Source: CAJQQY01 sp964564545 | GTDB lineage: Bacteria > Bacteroidota > Bacteroidia > Chitinophagales > Saprospiraceae | Assembly (NCBI GenBank): GCA_964564545.1 | Contig: CAZMBP010000054.1 | Span: 65,496-129,495, forward strand | Reading direction: 5' to 3' | DNA: 64,000 bases | Shown here: piece by piece, positions 52,001-59,681 of the stretch | How the letters are laid out: each line of letters opens with the position of its first letter | Position numbering within the stretch: the stretch's first letter is position 1 | Translations under genes and position numbers: made by a program | The notes under the pieces: generated by a model | What the model saw: only the letters and a program-made list of their open reading frames with translations | What the model was told of the DNA's origin: nothing | The model's database searches: none

Positions 52001-53492
52001 GATAAACAGCTGTTGCATTATCTTGTAAACCTCCCATCGCAAAATCTGGATCAGAAAGGGAAGAGGAAAATTTTTGATAAAATTGAACTGTTTGCAAACC
52101 TGAATTTGCACTTACGAAAGCCAATCCGTCATTTTCACTTTTAAAAACTCCACCATCAGAAGCGACATAAACTTTATTTGGAATATTCGGATGATAAATG
52201 ATTTGATGAATATCTGCATGGATAAAATCTCCAGGTGGTTGCTCTGGTCCCTCAACTGGAAATGCAGATAAATTCCACAGCAACCAGTCGGATTCAGGAA
52301 TCAAATTTTGACCTTCATTTGTCGAACGATAAACATTTATTCCTCCAACTAATAAGGTGGAAGAATTTTCAGGATTTATAGCCACATCATGTGAATACCA
52401 ACCTTGATATTTTGCATAATCATAATCGTTAATTAATGTCCAATTAATTCCACCATCATTTGATCGAAATAATCCTACCGTTTCATCATAATTTCCAACA
52501 CTTGCGTAAGCTATATTTGGATCAGATTGAGAAAAATCCATGGTAACTTTTCCCGTAAAATCAGGAAGACCAACAGCCGAAAAATTTAGCCCATCAATAC
52601 TTCTATAAACTGCACTTCCTGTACTTCCGAATGCTCCAACTCCAACTAGCATCGTTCCTTCATTAGTAGGATGCATTGCCAAACTCATCACATTTGGAAG
52701 GTTTAAAATATTTGTCCAAGTTGTTCCTCCATCCGTTGAATGAAATAATCCATCCGTAGTTCCTGCATATAAAACATCAGAATCGAATGGAGATATTTCC
52801 AAACAATTCACTCCTTTTAATTCATCTTCTTGCGACCAGTCTAAACTGTAATTCCAAGTCAAACCTCCATCTATCGTTTTTAAAATTCCAATCCCATAAG
52901 TCCCTCTTCGATAACGAATGGTATAGCCTTGGCCTGTGCTCTGGTTAGGATCAACGTCAGTTGGATCAAAGTCACCATAAACTTCACCTGTTCCAATAAA
53001 CATTTCATTCGAATCATCTGGATTAATGACAATACTCGAAACTCCTAAAACTGGCATCCCAGTAGAAAGATAATTCCAATTGGCACCATCATCAATCGAC
53101 TTCCACAATCCCCCACTTGCCGCACCAGCGTAAAGTGTCGTTGGATTATTTGGATCAACTGTAATAGCTAAAATTCGACCAGCAAAATTCTGTGGACCTA
53201 GTGGCTCCCAATCTGAACGATTAGAAGAATTATTAGATAAAAGTCTCTGTTTGATTTGATGACTTTCGGTAAATTTATTGGCTTTGACTTTTTCCGAAGG
53301 ATAAGAACGAGCGAGCGACCAAGCATCTAAAGATTTTCCAGCTCCGCTAAAATCTTCAACTTCATCTTCTGTTTCTATTTCGGTAGAAACAATACTTTTT
53401 GGCAGGTGGGTGTTGATTCTACTTTGAAAGATCATCCACCCAAATAGGCAAACAATGCTTGTAAAAAGCAGAATTAATAATTTTTTGTTCAT
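49053..53492 (-). CDS. large secreted BNR protein with dockerin-like and cohesin-like modules and T9SS signal
   Basis: A 1479-residue secreted protein. N-terminal hydrophobic signal-like segment (MNKKLLILLFTSIVCLF). Residues about 95-800 are BNR/sortilin-type propeller blades (WKSIDDGANW, HSTDGGTTWTNIL, KTENGGTTWN). About 836-1020 is a LamG-like/concanavalin-type sandwich. Then a carboxypeptidase-regulatory-like domain. About 1132-1185 is dockerin-like, with two EF-type loops (second: DVNNSGTITVLD). About 1255-1370 is cohesin-like (GYQMTLDFDDSALEFVEAKS). T9SS sorting follows at the end (FSPNPFSQKTLMDI ... KSEHGKREGRIVKL). I chose the ATG at 53492; an open frame extends upstream but gives an unlikely polar leader. 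Confidence 0.85.
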   Translation of the reverse strand: MNKKLLILLFTSIVCLFGWMIFQSRINTHLPKSIVSTEIETEDEVEDFSGAGKSLDAWSLARSYPSEKVKANKFTESHQIKQRLLSNNSSNRSDWEPLGPQNFAGRILAITVDPNNPTTLYAGAASGGLWKSIDDGANWNYLSTGMPVLGVSSIVINPDDSNEMFIGTGEVYGDFDPTDVDPNQSTGQGYTIRYRRGTYGIGILKTIDGGLTWNYSLDWSQEDELKGVNCLEISPFDSDVLYAGTTDGLFHSTDGGTTWTNILNLPNVMSLAMHPTNEGTMLVGVGAFGSTGSAVYRSIDGLNFSAVGLPDFTGKVTMDFSQSDPNIAYASVGNYDETVGLFRSNDGGINWTLINDYDYAKYQGWYSHDVAINPENSSTLLVGGINVYRSTNEGQNLIPESDWLLWNLSAFPVEGPEQPPGDFIHADIHQIIYHPNIPNKVYVASDGGVFKSENDGLAFVSANSGLQTVQFYQKFSSSLSDPDFAMGGLQDNATAVYRGGLAWERKIGGDGFGTVIDPNDDRSAWGSLYYMRLFYSNDKAESFNSNTGILPGCGGVDPACLSNFSAPICFAPSSPNQRLYGASNIVYTIENGTTRTATNGGNPLDGDNPVNCLAASPTDHNLVFAGTAPLYTSPAKMFKSENGGDTWTEVTNGLPDRFPMEVMVDPCDNNVVYTVFGGYDLLSHVYKTENGGTTWNSLGEDLPDVPTNTIFIDPENTQHLYVGNDIGVFVSTDGGDTWMTYSTGLPDACMVMSLSYTAATRKLRIATHGNGVYETDLLHEQDIFVAKIDQIGEWYPDDFEANFEDLPSACVFQKCFYTIKDFDGTDWRGNNSRGFVSDDFEQANLHQEWTVNSGDWLVQNGALLQSNSTAQNTQLDINLTQDNSTSFLYQWEMTFDGNGSEQKAGMHIFADDLTQDYRGNSYLIYFYEDQDRIRIFKTNSAGDYETLLIEDVTILTDEMMKCKVIYDPEIGRISVYIADQRVADITDDNPLQNGNGLSFRTSETNVTFDNVAVYKGRDCSGTETIVVDTDGDCRFESQNDSTFVCGIQSVGFSNMRGWSTPNESQVKIGEHMLSVQGSIFTEEDEAVKEVDVVISGGASTTLITDNFGVFNYEVMSGTSFEIRPEKLDNVKNGVNVFDMVDIQEHILGLELFDSPYQMIAADVNNSGTITVLDIVKIRLVILNINTEFGGTESWRFVPNDFVFPNPVDLNNFEESISFSQISSDRNDADFVAIKMGDVNSTATLFTTNTPVETRTNEYVYLLLENQKMKKGEQVEIPFFAKDFKTIAGYQMTLDFDDSALEFVEAKSNEKSNFPKEYFGTNDLEKGLVLMNWVSGEALTVEDETQLFTLVFKVKKETTLKEVLKITDQELQTVACNQEKDHLRIGLEFFEEIENSLSGISFSPNPFSQKTLMDIQSEKEESAEIIFYDEVGRILKTNNSILQKGMNLIEIDFSENRYSGVIFYQIKSEHGKREGRIVKL

Positions 53493-53678
53493 GGATTGGT
53501 GATTAATTAGGCGAAAAACGCTGCAAAATAGGACTTTTTTTAATAAAAAAAGACCTGGAACTCTAAATCGAGGGATATCCTTGTAAACGTAAAAATTACT
53601 CCTTTGTTCGCTGAATTGAGTATTTACAAATTTTGAACTTACCACTTTTCATTTTCTTCAAAAAATCATTAAAAACCC

Positions 53679-53687
53679 TACATTTGC
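53679..53687 (+). promoter_or_regulatory. -7 promoter element for aroC
   Basis: TACATTTGC, 22 bases before the GTG start. Confidence 0.5.
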
Positions 53688-53708
53688 ATTTCACTAAATA
53701 AAAAAAAC

Positions 53709-54788
53709 GTGGCTGGAAATTCATTTGGACATTTATTTAAAATCACCACTTTTGGGGAGTCTCATGGAAAAGCAATTGGTGTAATTATCGATGGTTGCCC
53801 TGCAGGACTAGAAATCGATGAAGCATTTATTCAAAGCGAACTAGCTCGAAGACGACCTGGTCAATCTGCTATCGTAACTCAACGAAGAGAAGGTGATGAA
53901 GCACAAATTCTATCTGGAATTTTTGAAGGAAAAAGTACTGGAACTCCTATATCTATGGTCATTTATAATCAAGACCAACGCTCGAAAGATTACTCTCACA
54001 TTGCGACTAAATTCCGTCCATCTCATGCTGATTTTACCTATCAAAAGAAATATGGTTTAAGAGATTATAGAGGCGGTGGTAGAAGTTCTGCTAGAGAAAC
54101 TGCTGCGCGAGTGGCTGCTGGAGCGATTGCAAAATTGCTGTTAAAAAAGCATGGCATCTCAGTTACAGGTTATGTAAGTCAAGTTGGAGATATTGCTCTT
54201 TCGAGAGATTATCAAAATTTTGATTTTTCTAAAATAGAAGAAACTGCCGTTCGATGTCCTGATTTGGAAACGGCTGAACAAATGATTGATCTAATCAAAA
54301 AAATCAAAAAACAAGGTGATACCATCGGTGGAGTTGTTTCAGCAGTTGTGCAAGGTTGCCCTGTCGGATTAGGTGAACCAGTATTTGATAAACTTCATGC
54401 TGACCTTGGGAAAGCAATGTTATCGATTAATGCCTGCAAAGGATTTGAATATGGAAGTGGCTTCGATAGTGTGACGATGAGAGGTTCTGAACACAATGAT
54501 ATTTTTGAAAATAATGATGGAGTGACGAGTACTAAATCTAATTTTTCAGGAGGTGTGCAAGGTGGAATTTCGAATGGTATGGATATTTATTTCCGAACTG
54601 CATTTAAACCTGTAGCAACTATTATTCAAAAACAAGATTCAATTAATGAAGCTGGTGAAGATGTTATTGTCGAAGGAAAAGGGCGACATGATCCTTGTGT
54701 GGTGCCGAGAGCGGTGCCAATTGTGGAAGCGATGGCGGCGCTAGTAATGGCGGATTTTTGGTTGAGGAATGTTAGTTCGAAGGTTTAA
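53709..54788 (+). CDS. aroC: chorismate synthase
   Basis: Last step of the shikimate pathway (EPSP to chorismate, needing reduced FMN). 359 residues. Signatures: GESHGKAIGVIIDGCPAGLEID, RRPGQSAIVTQRREGDE, YKKYGLRDYRGGGRSSARETA-type core (KKYGLRDYRGGGRSSARETA), and RGSEHNDIF. The start is GTG at 53709, giving MAGNSFGHLFKITTFGESHG, the usual N terminus. The gene stands alone. There is no clear operon with other aro genes. Confidence 0.96.
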   Translation: MAGNSFGHLFKITTFGESHGKAIGVIIDGCPAGLEIDEAFIQSELARRRPGQSAIVTQRREGDEAQILSGIFEGKSTGTPISMVIYNQDQRSKDYSHIATKFRPSHADFTYQKKYGLRDYRGGGRSSARETAARVAAGAIAKLLLKKHGISVTGYVSQVGDIALSRDYQNFDFSKIEETAVRCPDLETAEQMIDLIKKIKKQGDTIGGVVSAVVQGCPVGLGEPVFDKLHADLGKAMLSINACKGFEYGSGFDSVTMRGSEHNDIFENNDGVTSTKSNFSGGVQGGISNGMDIYFRTAFKPVATIIQKQDSINEAGEDVIVEGKGRHDPCVVPRAVPIVEAMAALVMADFWLRNVSSKV

Positions 54789-54797
54789 TTAAAACGA

Positions 54798-54932
54798 ATG
54801 GTTAGAAGAGAAGTAATCCTAAAAACAAGACCATATAATTCTAGTATTGAGGGTCAGGTTATAAATAAAGAAGAATATTTCGATAAAATTTATAGAAATT
54901 GGGGAGAAGATTTTTGGCGATTTCAAATCTAA
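54798..54932 (+). CDS. possible 44-aa small protein
   Basis: A short ATG ORF of 44 codons beginning 9 bases after the aroC stop codon (MVRREVILKTRPYNSS ... WGEDFWRFQI). It is basic at the start and aromatic at the end. I recognise no family and only its position argues for it. It may be chance. Confidence 0.3.
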   Translation: MVRREVILKTRPYNSSIEGQVINKEEYFDKIYRNWGEDFWRFQI

Positions 54933-55006
54933 TTTTCTTTTTATCTAATTTCATTTTACAACAACCAAAAGTTGATTTTTTCGCATCTTAACTATAAAAA
55001 ATCAAT

Positions 55007-55840
55007 ATGAGATACTCAATAATTTTATTCGTTTTTTTATTTATTCAATGTTCCCATCAAGAAAATTCTTTGGAGTCTGAAAAAAACATGGGAGATTACT
55101 CCTACGCAGATCAGGCAACTGAAGAAGAAATGGCAGTTCCCCGAACTGCTGAACCTCCTCCGCCACCTGAAACAGAACTCGAAAAAGGAAGTAAAATTAT
55201 CAAGAATGGAAATCTATCTTTCGAAGTTGATGATTTAAAAAATTCTAAATCTACCGTTGATAGTATTCTAAAAAAACTAAATGGTTATTATGAAAATGAG
55301 CAGTTTAGTTCCTATGGAAATCGAAACAACTATTCTTTAAAAATTAGAATTCCGAATTCAAAGTTTGATACACTTGTTTTTCTTTTAGAAAATGGGAAAG
55401 GAAAATTGTTGGATAAAAATATTTCGGCAAAAGACGTTACAGAAGAATATGTAGATCTAAATATTCGATTGAAAAACAATTTAGCCTACCTTAACCAGTA
55501 TAAGGAAATTCTAAAAAAAGCAAAAACAATAAAAGAGATTTTAGAAGTTCAAGAAAAAATTAGAAGAATTGAAGAAGAGATAGACAGCAAAAAAGGGAGA
55601 CTAAAATATCTGGATGACAAAGTTCAATTTTCAACAATTCAATTAGAATTATCTGAATATGTTGAAATGGAAAGTACTGGTAATTCATTTTTGGATAAAA
55701 TTAAATCTGCTTTCCAAAATGGATTTCAACTTCTTTTAAATATAATTATTGGTTTGGTGAATCTTTGGCCGATATTGCTTTTAATCGTTTTGATTTCTTT
55801 GATGAGAAAGAATATTTTTAATTTCTTCAAAAGGAAATAA
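55007..55840 (+). CDS. DUF4349 lipoprotein
   Basis: A 277-residue lipoprotein. Signal peptide with lipobox (FLFIQC, Cys15). Then a Pro-rich linker (AEPPPPPETELEKG), the DUF4349 body (about 62-220: NGNLSFEVDDLKNSKSTVDSIL, ENGKGKLLDKNISAKDVTEEYVDLNIRLKN), a coiled coil (KEILEVQEKIRRIEEEIDSKKGRLKYLDDK), and one C-terminal membrane helix (about 245-265). It probably forms a bridge in the envelope. The function of DUF4349 is not established. Confidence 0.85.
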   Translation: MRYSIILFVFLFIQCSHQENSLESEKNMGDYSYADQATEEEMAVPRTAEPPPPPETELEKGSKIIKNGNLSFEVDDLKNSKSTVDSILKKLNGYYENEQFSSYGNRNNYSLKIRIPNSKFDTLVFLLENGKGKLLDKNISAKDVTEEYVDLNIRLKNNLAYLNQYKEILKKAKTIKEILEVQEKIRRIEEEIDSKKGRLKYLDDKVQFSTIQLELSEYVEMESTGNSFLDKIKSAFQNGFQLLLNIIIGLVNLWPILLLIVLISLMRKNIFNFFKRK

Positions 55841-55851
55841 TTCGTTTTTCT

Positions 55852-55900
55852 AAAAAAAAGGGCAATTAATATTTTAAAATATTGATTGCCCTATTTTATT
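55852..55900. terminator. bidirectional terminator between DUF4349 and BNR genes
   Basis: GGGCAAT and ATTGCCC (55860-55866, 55885-55891) extended by an AATATTTT/AAAATATT pair, with A and T runs on both sides. Confidence 0.8.
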
Positions 55901-55924
55901 TATTGGCTACGAAAAATAAAACCA

Positions 55925-58516
55925 TTACTGCTTCACAAAGGCCGCACTCATAATTTTATGTCTAATTTTTACTTTGACAAAATACTGTCCTGGTGGATAA
56001 TTTGAAACATCTAAATCATGAATGACTTCTTCTCCAGATAATTTCGAAGCTTCATACATCAATTTTCCATCCATCGAAATCACCACCAAACTAGCAGTTC
56101 GATTTGGTTCGGTATTTTCAATTTTTATTTGAGTTGACTGGGATGTGACAGTTGGAATTATTTTGACTCCATTCATTTCTAATTTTGTAGGAGTATTGTT
56201 AGCAACCATCGGATCACTCATCGTCGTAATAGAATCCAACGGATAAGACATAATCGAACGAGCAAAAGTACCCGCCACTAATTCATTTTTTGCTTCATTA
56301 ATCACTAAATCGTACACCGTAATAATCGGCATATTGGTACCAAGTCTTTCCCAACTTGTTCCAGCAGTAATAGTTCCATAGACTCCTCCATCAGTTGCCA
56401 CAAACATAATAGAATCACCAGTTTCAGGAACAATTAATAATTCATTAATCGCAAGATCTGGAAGGTCTCCAGATATATCTTCCCAAGTATCTCCTTGATT
56501 ATTTGATCGAAAAATCCGAGGTAAAAAATCATTATCTCGATAACCAGAATAAGTAACATAGGCAACATCAATATCTGTAGGTGAACCAATTACATCCGTC
56601 ACATATTGATCAGGCAAGCCATCAGAAAGTGATGTCCAGTTAGCACCAAAGTTGTCTCCTCGCCAAACATTTCCGTCACCTGTACCTACATAAATCAATC
56701 CTTCTTCCAAAGGTGATTCATCAATTGCAGTTATATTGTTATACCGACTATTGGCATCAGGGCCATCTGTCAAATCTTCACTTATGGGAGTCCATTCAGG
56801 GATATCACCCGATCCAGTATATACACGATATGTTCCAGTAAAAAGGATTTGAGAAATATGAGGACTGATAATATAAGGCATGTCCCAGTTCCTTCGATCA
56901 CCACCCTCTATACCATTATCACCACTATCAAAACTATTTCCACCATCAAGCGTCACGCTAATATTTCCTCTTTGAGTTTCTACAAAAAAACGTTCTGAAT
57001 TTTCTGGATCAAAGGCCATTTGAAAACCGTCACCTCCAAAAATCCTATCCCAATTATTTATTTCAACTGCATTTCCTCCCATCGAACCATTGTCCTGAGC
57101 TCCTCCATAATATTGATTTGGCAAGTGTGGATTATATGCTACTCGATATAATTGAGTAGTAGGAATATTTTCAATGTCTTCCCAAACATCATTATTAGCA
57201 TCACTTTTATAAATACCACCATCAGTTCCTAACAATACTCCTCCGTCATTTAAAAAAGTCAAATCATGCTTATCAGCATGAACATCGTAAGTCCACCAAG
57301 GCGGAGTAGCTCGATCCCAATTTGCACCTGCATCAGTTGTTCTCCAAAGATCAACTCCCAACAAATAAATATCATTTGGATCATTTGGATTAACCCTAAT
57401 TTTTCCAAAATACCAACCAAATCCTCCCAACGCATTGGAACTTAATCCATTAATATCTTCGTCAATAGGAATAGTATCCCAACTAATTCCTGCATCTTCA
57501 GTTTTATAAATTGCTTCCAATTGATATCCACTACTTGCAACATATTGAACGTAAAGAATATTTGGATTACTCTCATGAATCGTAATTCCCATTCTGGAAT
57601 GAGTCACATCATTCGGTAACCCTCCTTCTAAAATATTCCAAGTTTCTCCCCCATCTGAAGTTTTGTAAACCTTTGCGCCTTCTCCTTTGATGACCGATTC
57701 GAAATTATTCCGAACTCTATCCCAACCAATGGCATATAAAGTTTGCGGATCAGTTGGATCCATCACCATTTCAGAAACTCCTGTCGAATCACTAATAAAA
57801 AGTACTTGCTCCCAAGTGCTTCCATTATCATTTGAGCGATAAACTCCACGGTCACTCGTTCGTTGAAATGGCAAGCCCATTGCCGACGTAAATATATTGT
57901 TAGAATTAGTTGGATCAATGATTACTTTCGAAATAATTCGAGTTTCTTCTAGTCCCAAATTTGTCCAAGTATCACCTCCGTCCATACTTCGATAAAGTCC
58001 ATCTCCGATAAATGGATAACCTGAAATATTCAAATCACCAGTTCCAACATACACTATATTGGGATCTTGTGGATCCAATTCAATATCTCCTATTGAAAGA
58101 AAAGCTTGATTATCAAATATGGGATTCCACGATATTCCACCATCGGTAGTTTTAAAAACTCCTCCATCAGAAAAACCTGCATAAATGATATTTTCATCTG
58201 TAGGGTGTACCTTGACAGTATTCACTCTTGCTCCAATATTACCTGGACCTTGAGTAGTCCATTCTTCATCAAATCCGTTAATGGTTCTAGTCAACGTTTG
58301 TTGATTAATTCCTTTCAATGCATTAGTGTAGGCATCTAAGGCAAAATGTCCATCAGGTCCCATTCGCTGTAAAAAGAACTCATCACTAGGTTCGTGTTTT
58401 TGTTCAATCCTGTTATTAGTTTCTACTGAGGAATCAAATTCGGAACAAGAAGAAGTATAAATAATAATAAATGAAAATAGAATAATTGGAAAAAACGGAG
58501 CTTTAATTTTTTTCAT
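55925..58516 (-). CDS. secreted BNR/sortilin-type propeller with T9SS signal and lipobox-like N terminus
   Basis: An 863-residue exported protein. N terminus MKKIKAPFFPIILFSF... ending YTSSC is a good lipobox (Cys24). Then propeller blades of BNR/Asp-box type over about 60-770 (KTTDGGISWN, RSMDGGDTWT, KTSDGGETWN, RSNNQGDTWE). The C-terminal about 780-863 is a T9SS sorting domain (GVKIIPTVTSQSTQIKIEN ... GQYFVKVKIRHKIMSAAFVKQ). It is paralogous to the BNR proteins at 7322 and 49053. The substrate, if any, is unknown. Confidence 0.88.
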   Translation of the reverse strand: MKKIKAPFFPIILFSFIIIYTSSCSEFDSSVETNNRIEQKHEPSDEFFLQRMGPDGHFALDAYTNALKGINQQTLTRTINGFDEEWTTQGPGNIGARVNTVKVHPTDENIIYAGFSDGGVFKTTDGGISWNPIFDNQAFLSIGDIELDPQDPNIVYVGTGDLNISGYPFIGDGLYRSMDGGDTWTNLGLEETRIISKVIIDPTNSNNIFTSAMGLPFQRTSDRGVYRSNDNGSTWEQVLFISDSTGVSEMVMDPTDPQTLYAIGWDRVRNNFESVIKGEGAKVYKTSDGGETWNILEGGLPNDVTHSRMGITIHESNPNILYVQYVASSGYQLEAIYKTEDAGISWDTIPIDEDINGLSSNALGGFGWYFGKIRVNPNDPNDIYLLGVDLWRTTDAGANWDRATPPWWTYDVHADKHDLTFLNDGGVLLGTDGGIYKSDANNDVWEDIENIPTTQLYRVAYNPHLPNQYYGGAQDNGSMGGNAVEINNWDRIFGGDGFQMAFDPENSERFFVETQRGNISVTLDGGNSFDSGDNGIEGGDRRNWDMPYIISPHISQILFTGTYRVYTGSGDIPEWTPISEDLTDGPDANSRYNNITAIDESPLEEGLIYVGTGDGNVWRGDNFGANWTSLSDGLPDQYVTDVIGSPTDIDVAYVTYSGYRDNDFLPRIFRSNNQGDTWEDISGDLPDLAINELLIVPETGDSIMFVATDGGVYGTITAGTSWERLGTNMPIITVYDLVINEAKNELVAGTFARSIMSYPLDSITTMSDPMVANNTPTKLEMNGVKIIPTVTSQSTQIKIENTEPNRTASLVVISMDGKLMYEASKLSGEEVIHDLDVSNYPPGQYFVKVKIRHKIMSAAFVKQ

Positions 58517-58668
58517 CAGATAGATATTCGGTTAAGTTTTTTAAAAAAAAGTTAGATAATGTAAAGTAAGTCTTTTTTAAATCGTTGGAAAAAAAGAAGG
58601 CAATATTGACTTAATAAAAACAGGGTTTTAACTTAGAACAGACATTTTGTTTTTCGCCAAATGCAAAA

Positions 58669-59271
58669 TCAATCATCAGAAGGCAGCTTTTCAATAGTTT
58701 TCACATTTCCTGAAATGGGGGAAATAGAAACATTTTTTTCATTTTCTAAAACATAAAAAATAAACTGACTATTACTTTCTAAAACCTTGGCTTCTATTTT
58801 TTCTTGATCCATAAAAGTAATTTTATGAGTCATTTTAAATTCTCCATTCTCTAGAGTTTGAGCATGTTTGTAACCACTTCCAATTCCAGTCCCCAGAAAA
58901 AAAGAAAGAACAAAAAGAGAATAGAAAAAAATAGAAGCTTGATAAATATCTGACTTTGTATAAACTTTTTCATCTGGAGAAGAAGGTTTTAAAGAAGAGT
59001 TCTTATGTTTTTTCATTAAATACCTATGGAAAAAATAAGTTATAAAACCGATAACAATTAGGACAACTACTACTGTCGTTTTTTTACTCATCAAAACTAA
59101 TGGACTTAATATTACATCAAGTACATTCGAATAACTCAAAATATTGACATCTAAAAATCCAAAGTAAATGACCTCACGCAGGATACCTAAGGTTAATAAA
59201 TACAAATATCCTAATGATAAATAATCTTGAATACTACTTTGGCTTGCTGGTTCCTTTGTTTTGTTTTCCAT
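58669..59271 (-). CDS. membrane protein of unknown function
   Basis: A 200-residue protein with an N-terminal cytoplasmic start (1-17) and about three to four hydrophobic segments (YLSLGYLYLLTLGILREVIYFGF, TTVVVVLIVIGFITYFF, IYQASIFFYSLFVLSFFLGTGIG), then a soluble C-terminal domain of beta strands (FKMTHKITFMDQEKIEAKVLESNSQFIFYVLENEKNV). I recognise no family. It stands alone. A TACTTTTAG element on the minus strand at 59290-59298 may be its promoter. Confidence 0.65.
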   Translation of the reverse strand: MENKTKEPASQSSIQDYLSLGYLYLLTLGILREVIYFGFLDVNILSYSNVLDVILSPLVLMSKKTTVVVVLIVIGFITYFFHRYLMKKHKNSSLKPSSPDEKVYTKSDIYQASIFFYSLFVLSFFLGTGIGSGYKHAQTLENGEFKMTHKITFMDQEKIEAKVLESNSQFIFYVLENEKNVSISPISGNVKTIEKLPSDD

Positions 59272-59445
59272 TCTTCTATTTTTTTAGATCTAAAAGTAGT
59301 CTTTTGAAATAAATTATGGAAACAGTCAAATTAAATTTTTGTTTTAGTTTACTAGGTTTTGCATATTGATGAAGCAGTTGGAAACGAAGAGGTAAATAGG
59401 AGATTTGGTTTGTAGAATAAAATGAATCTTAAATTAGAATTAAGT

Positions 59446-59492
59446 CCAAAAAAAAATCCTCGCACAAATTAATGTACGAGGATTTGCTTTTT
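59446..59492. terminator. bidirectional terminator with no adjacent gene end
   Basis: AAATCCTCG (59454-59462) and CGAGGATTT (59477-59485) with A run on the left and T run on the right. On the minus strand it would stop transcription coming from the right, on the plus strand from the left. No gene ends here, so it may mark the edge of the integrated region. Confidence 0.75.
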
Positions 59493-59627
59493 TAAAAAGT
59501 AGCCCCTAGGGAAAACATATTGTTTTATTTTATATTTATTTATTTCTTTAAAGTACTGACTGTTAGATATTTACAATTTACTATGACACAAAAACGTGCA
59601 TTTCAACGCACCTAACTTAACAAATTG

Positions 59628-59680
59628 TTTGACCTTTTGTTGTACCTTTCTTACCTTTAGGACAAGCAAAAAAGGTACAA
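59628..59680 (+). promoter_or_regulatory. integrase promoter with an inverted repeat across it
   Basis: TTTG (59628-59631), a 20-base spacer and TACCTTTA (59652-59659) form a plausible promoter. TTGTACCTTT (59640-59649) and AAAGGTACAA (59671-59680) are a perfect 10-bp inverted repeat that flanks the -7 box and ends one base before the ATG. It could be an operator or a recombination core. Confidence 0.55.
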
Positions 59681-59681
59681 T

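Larger units (their letters stand above)
59272..59681. other. gene-free border region before the integrase
   Basis: This 410-base region has no gene. It contains the bidirectional terminator (59446-59492), a short palindrome CCCTAGGG (59504-59511) and the integrase promoter and inverted repeat (59628-59680). I see no tRNA and no clear attachment site. Confidence 0.5.

Noticed and set aside
53493..53645. 51-residue N-terminal extension of the large BNR protein
   Set aside because: It is polar, not a signal peptide, and the hydrophobic signal-like segment starts at the ATG at 53492.
59272..59681. tRNA as integration target of the integrase
   Set aside because: No cloverleaf or CCA-ended stem could be found in this stretch.
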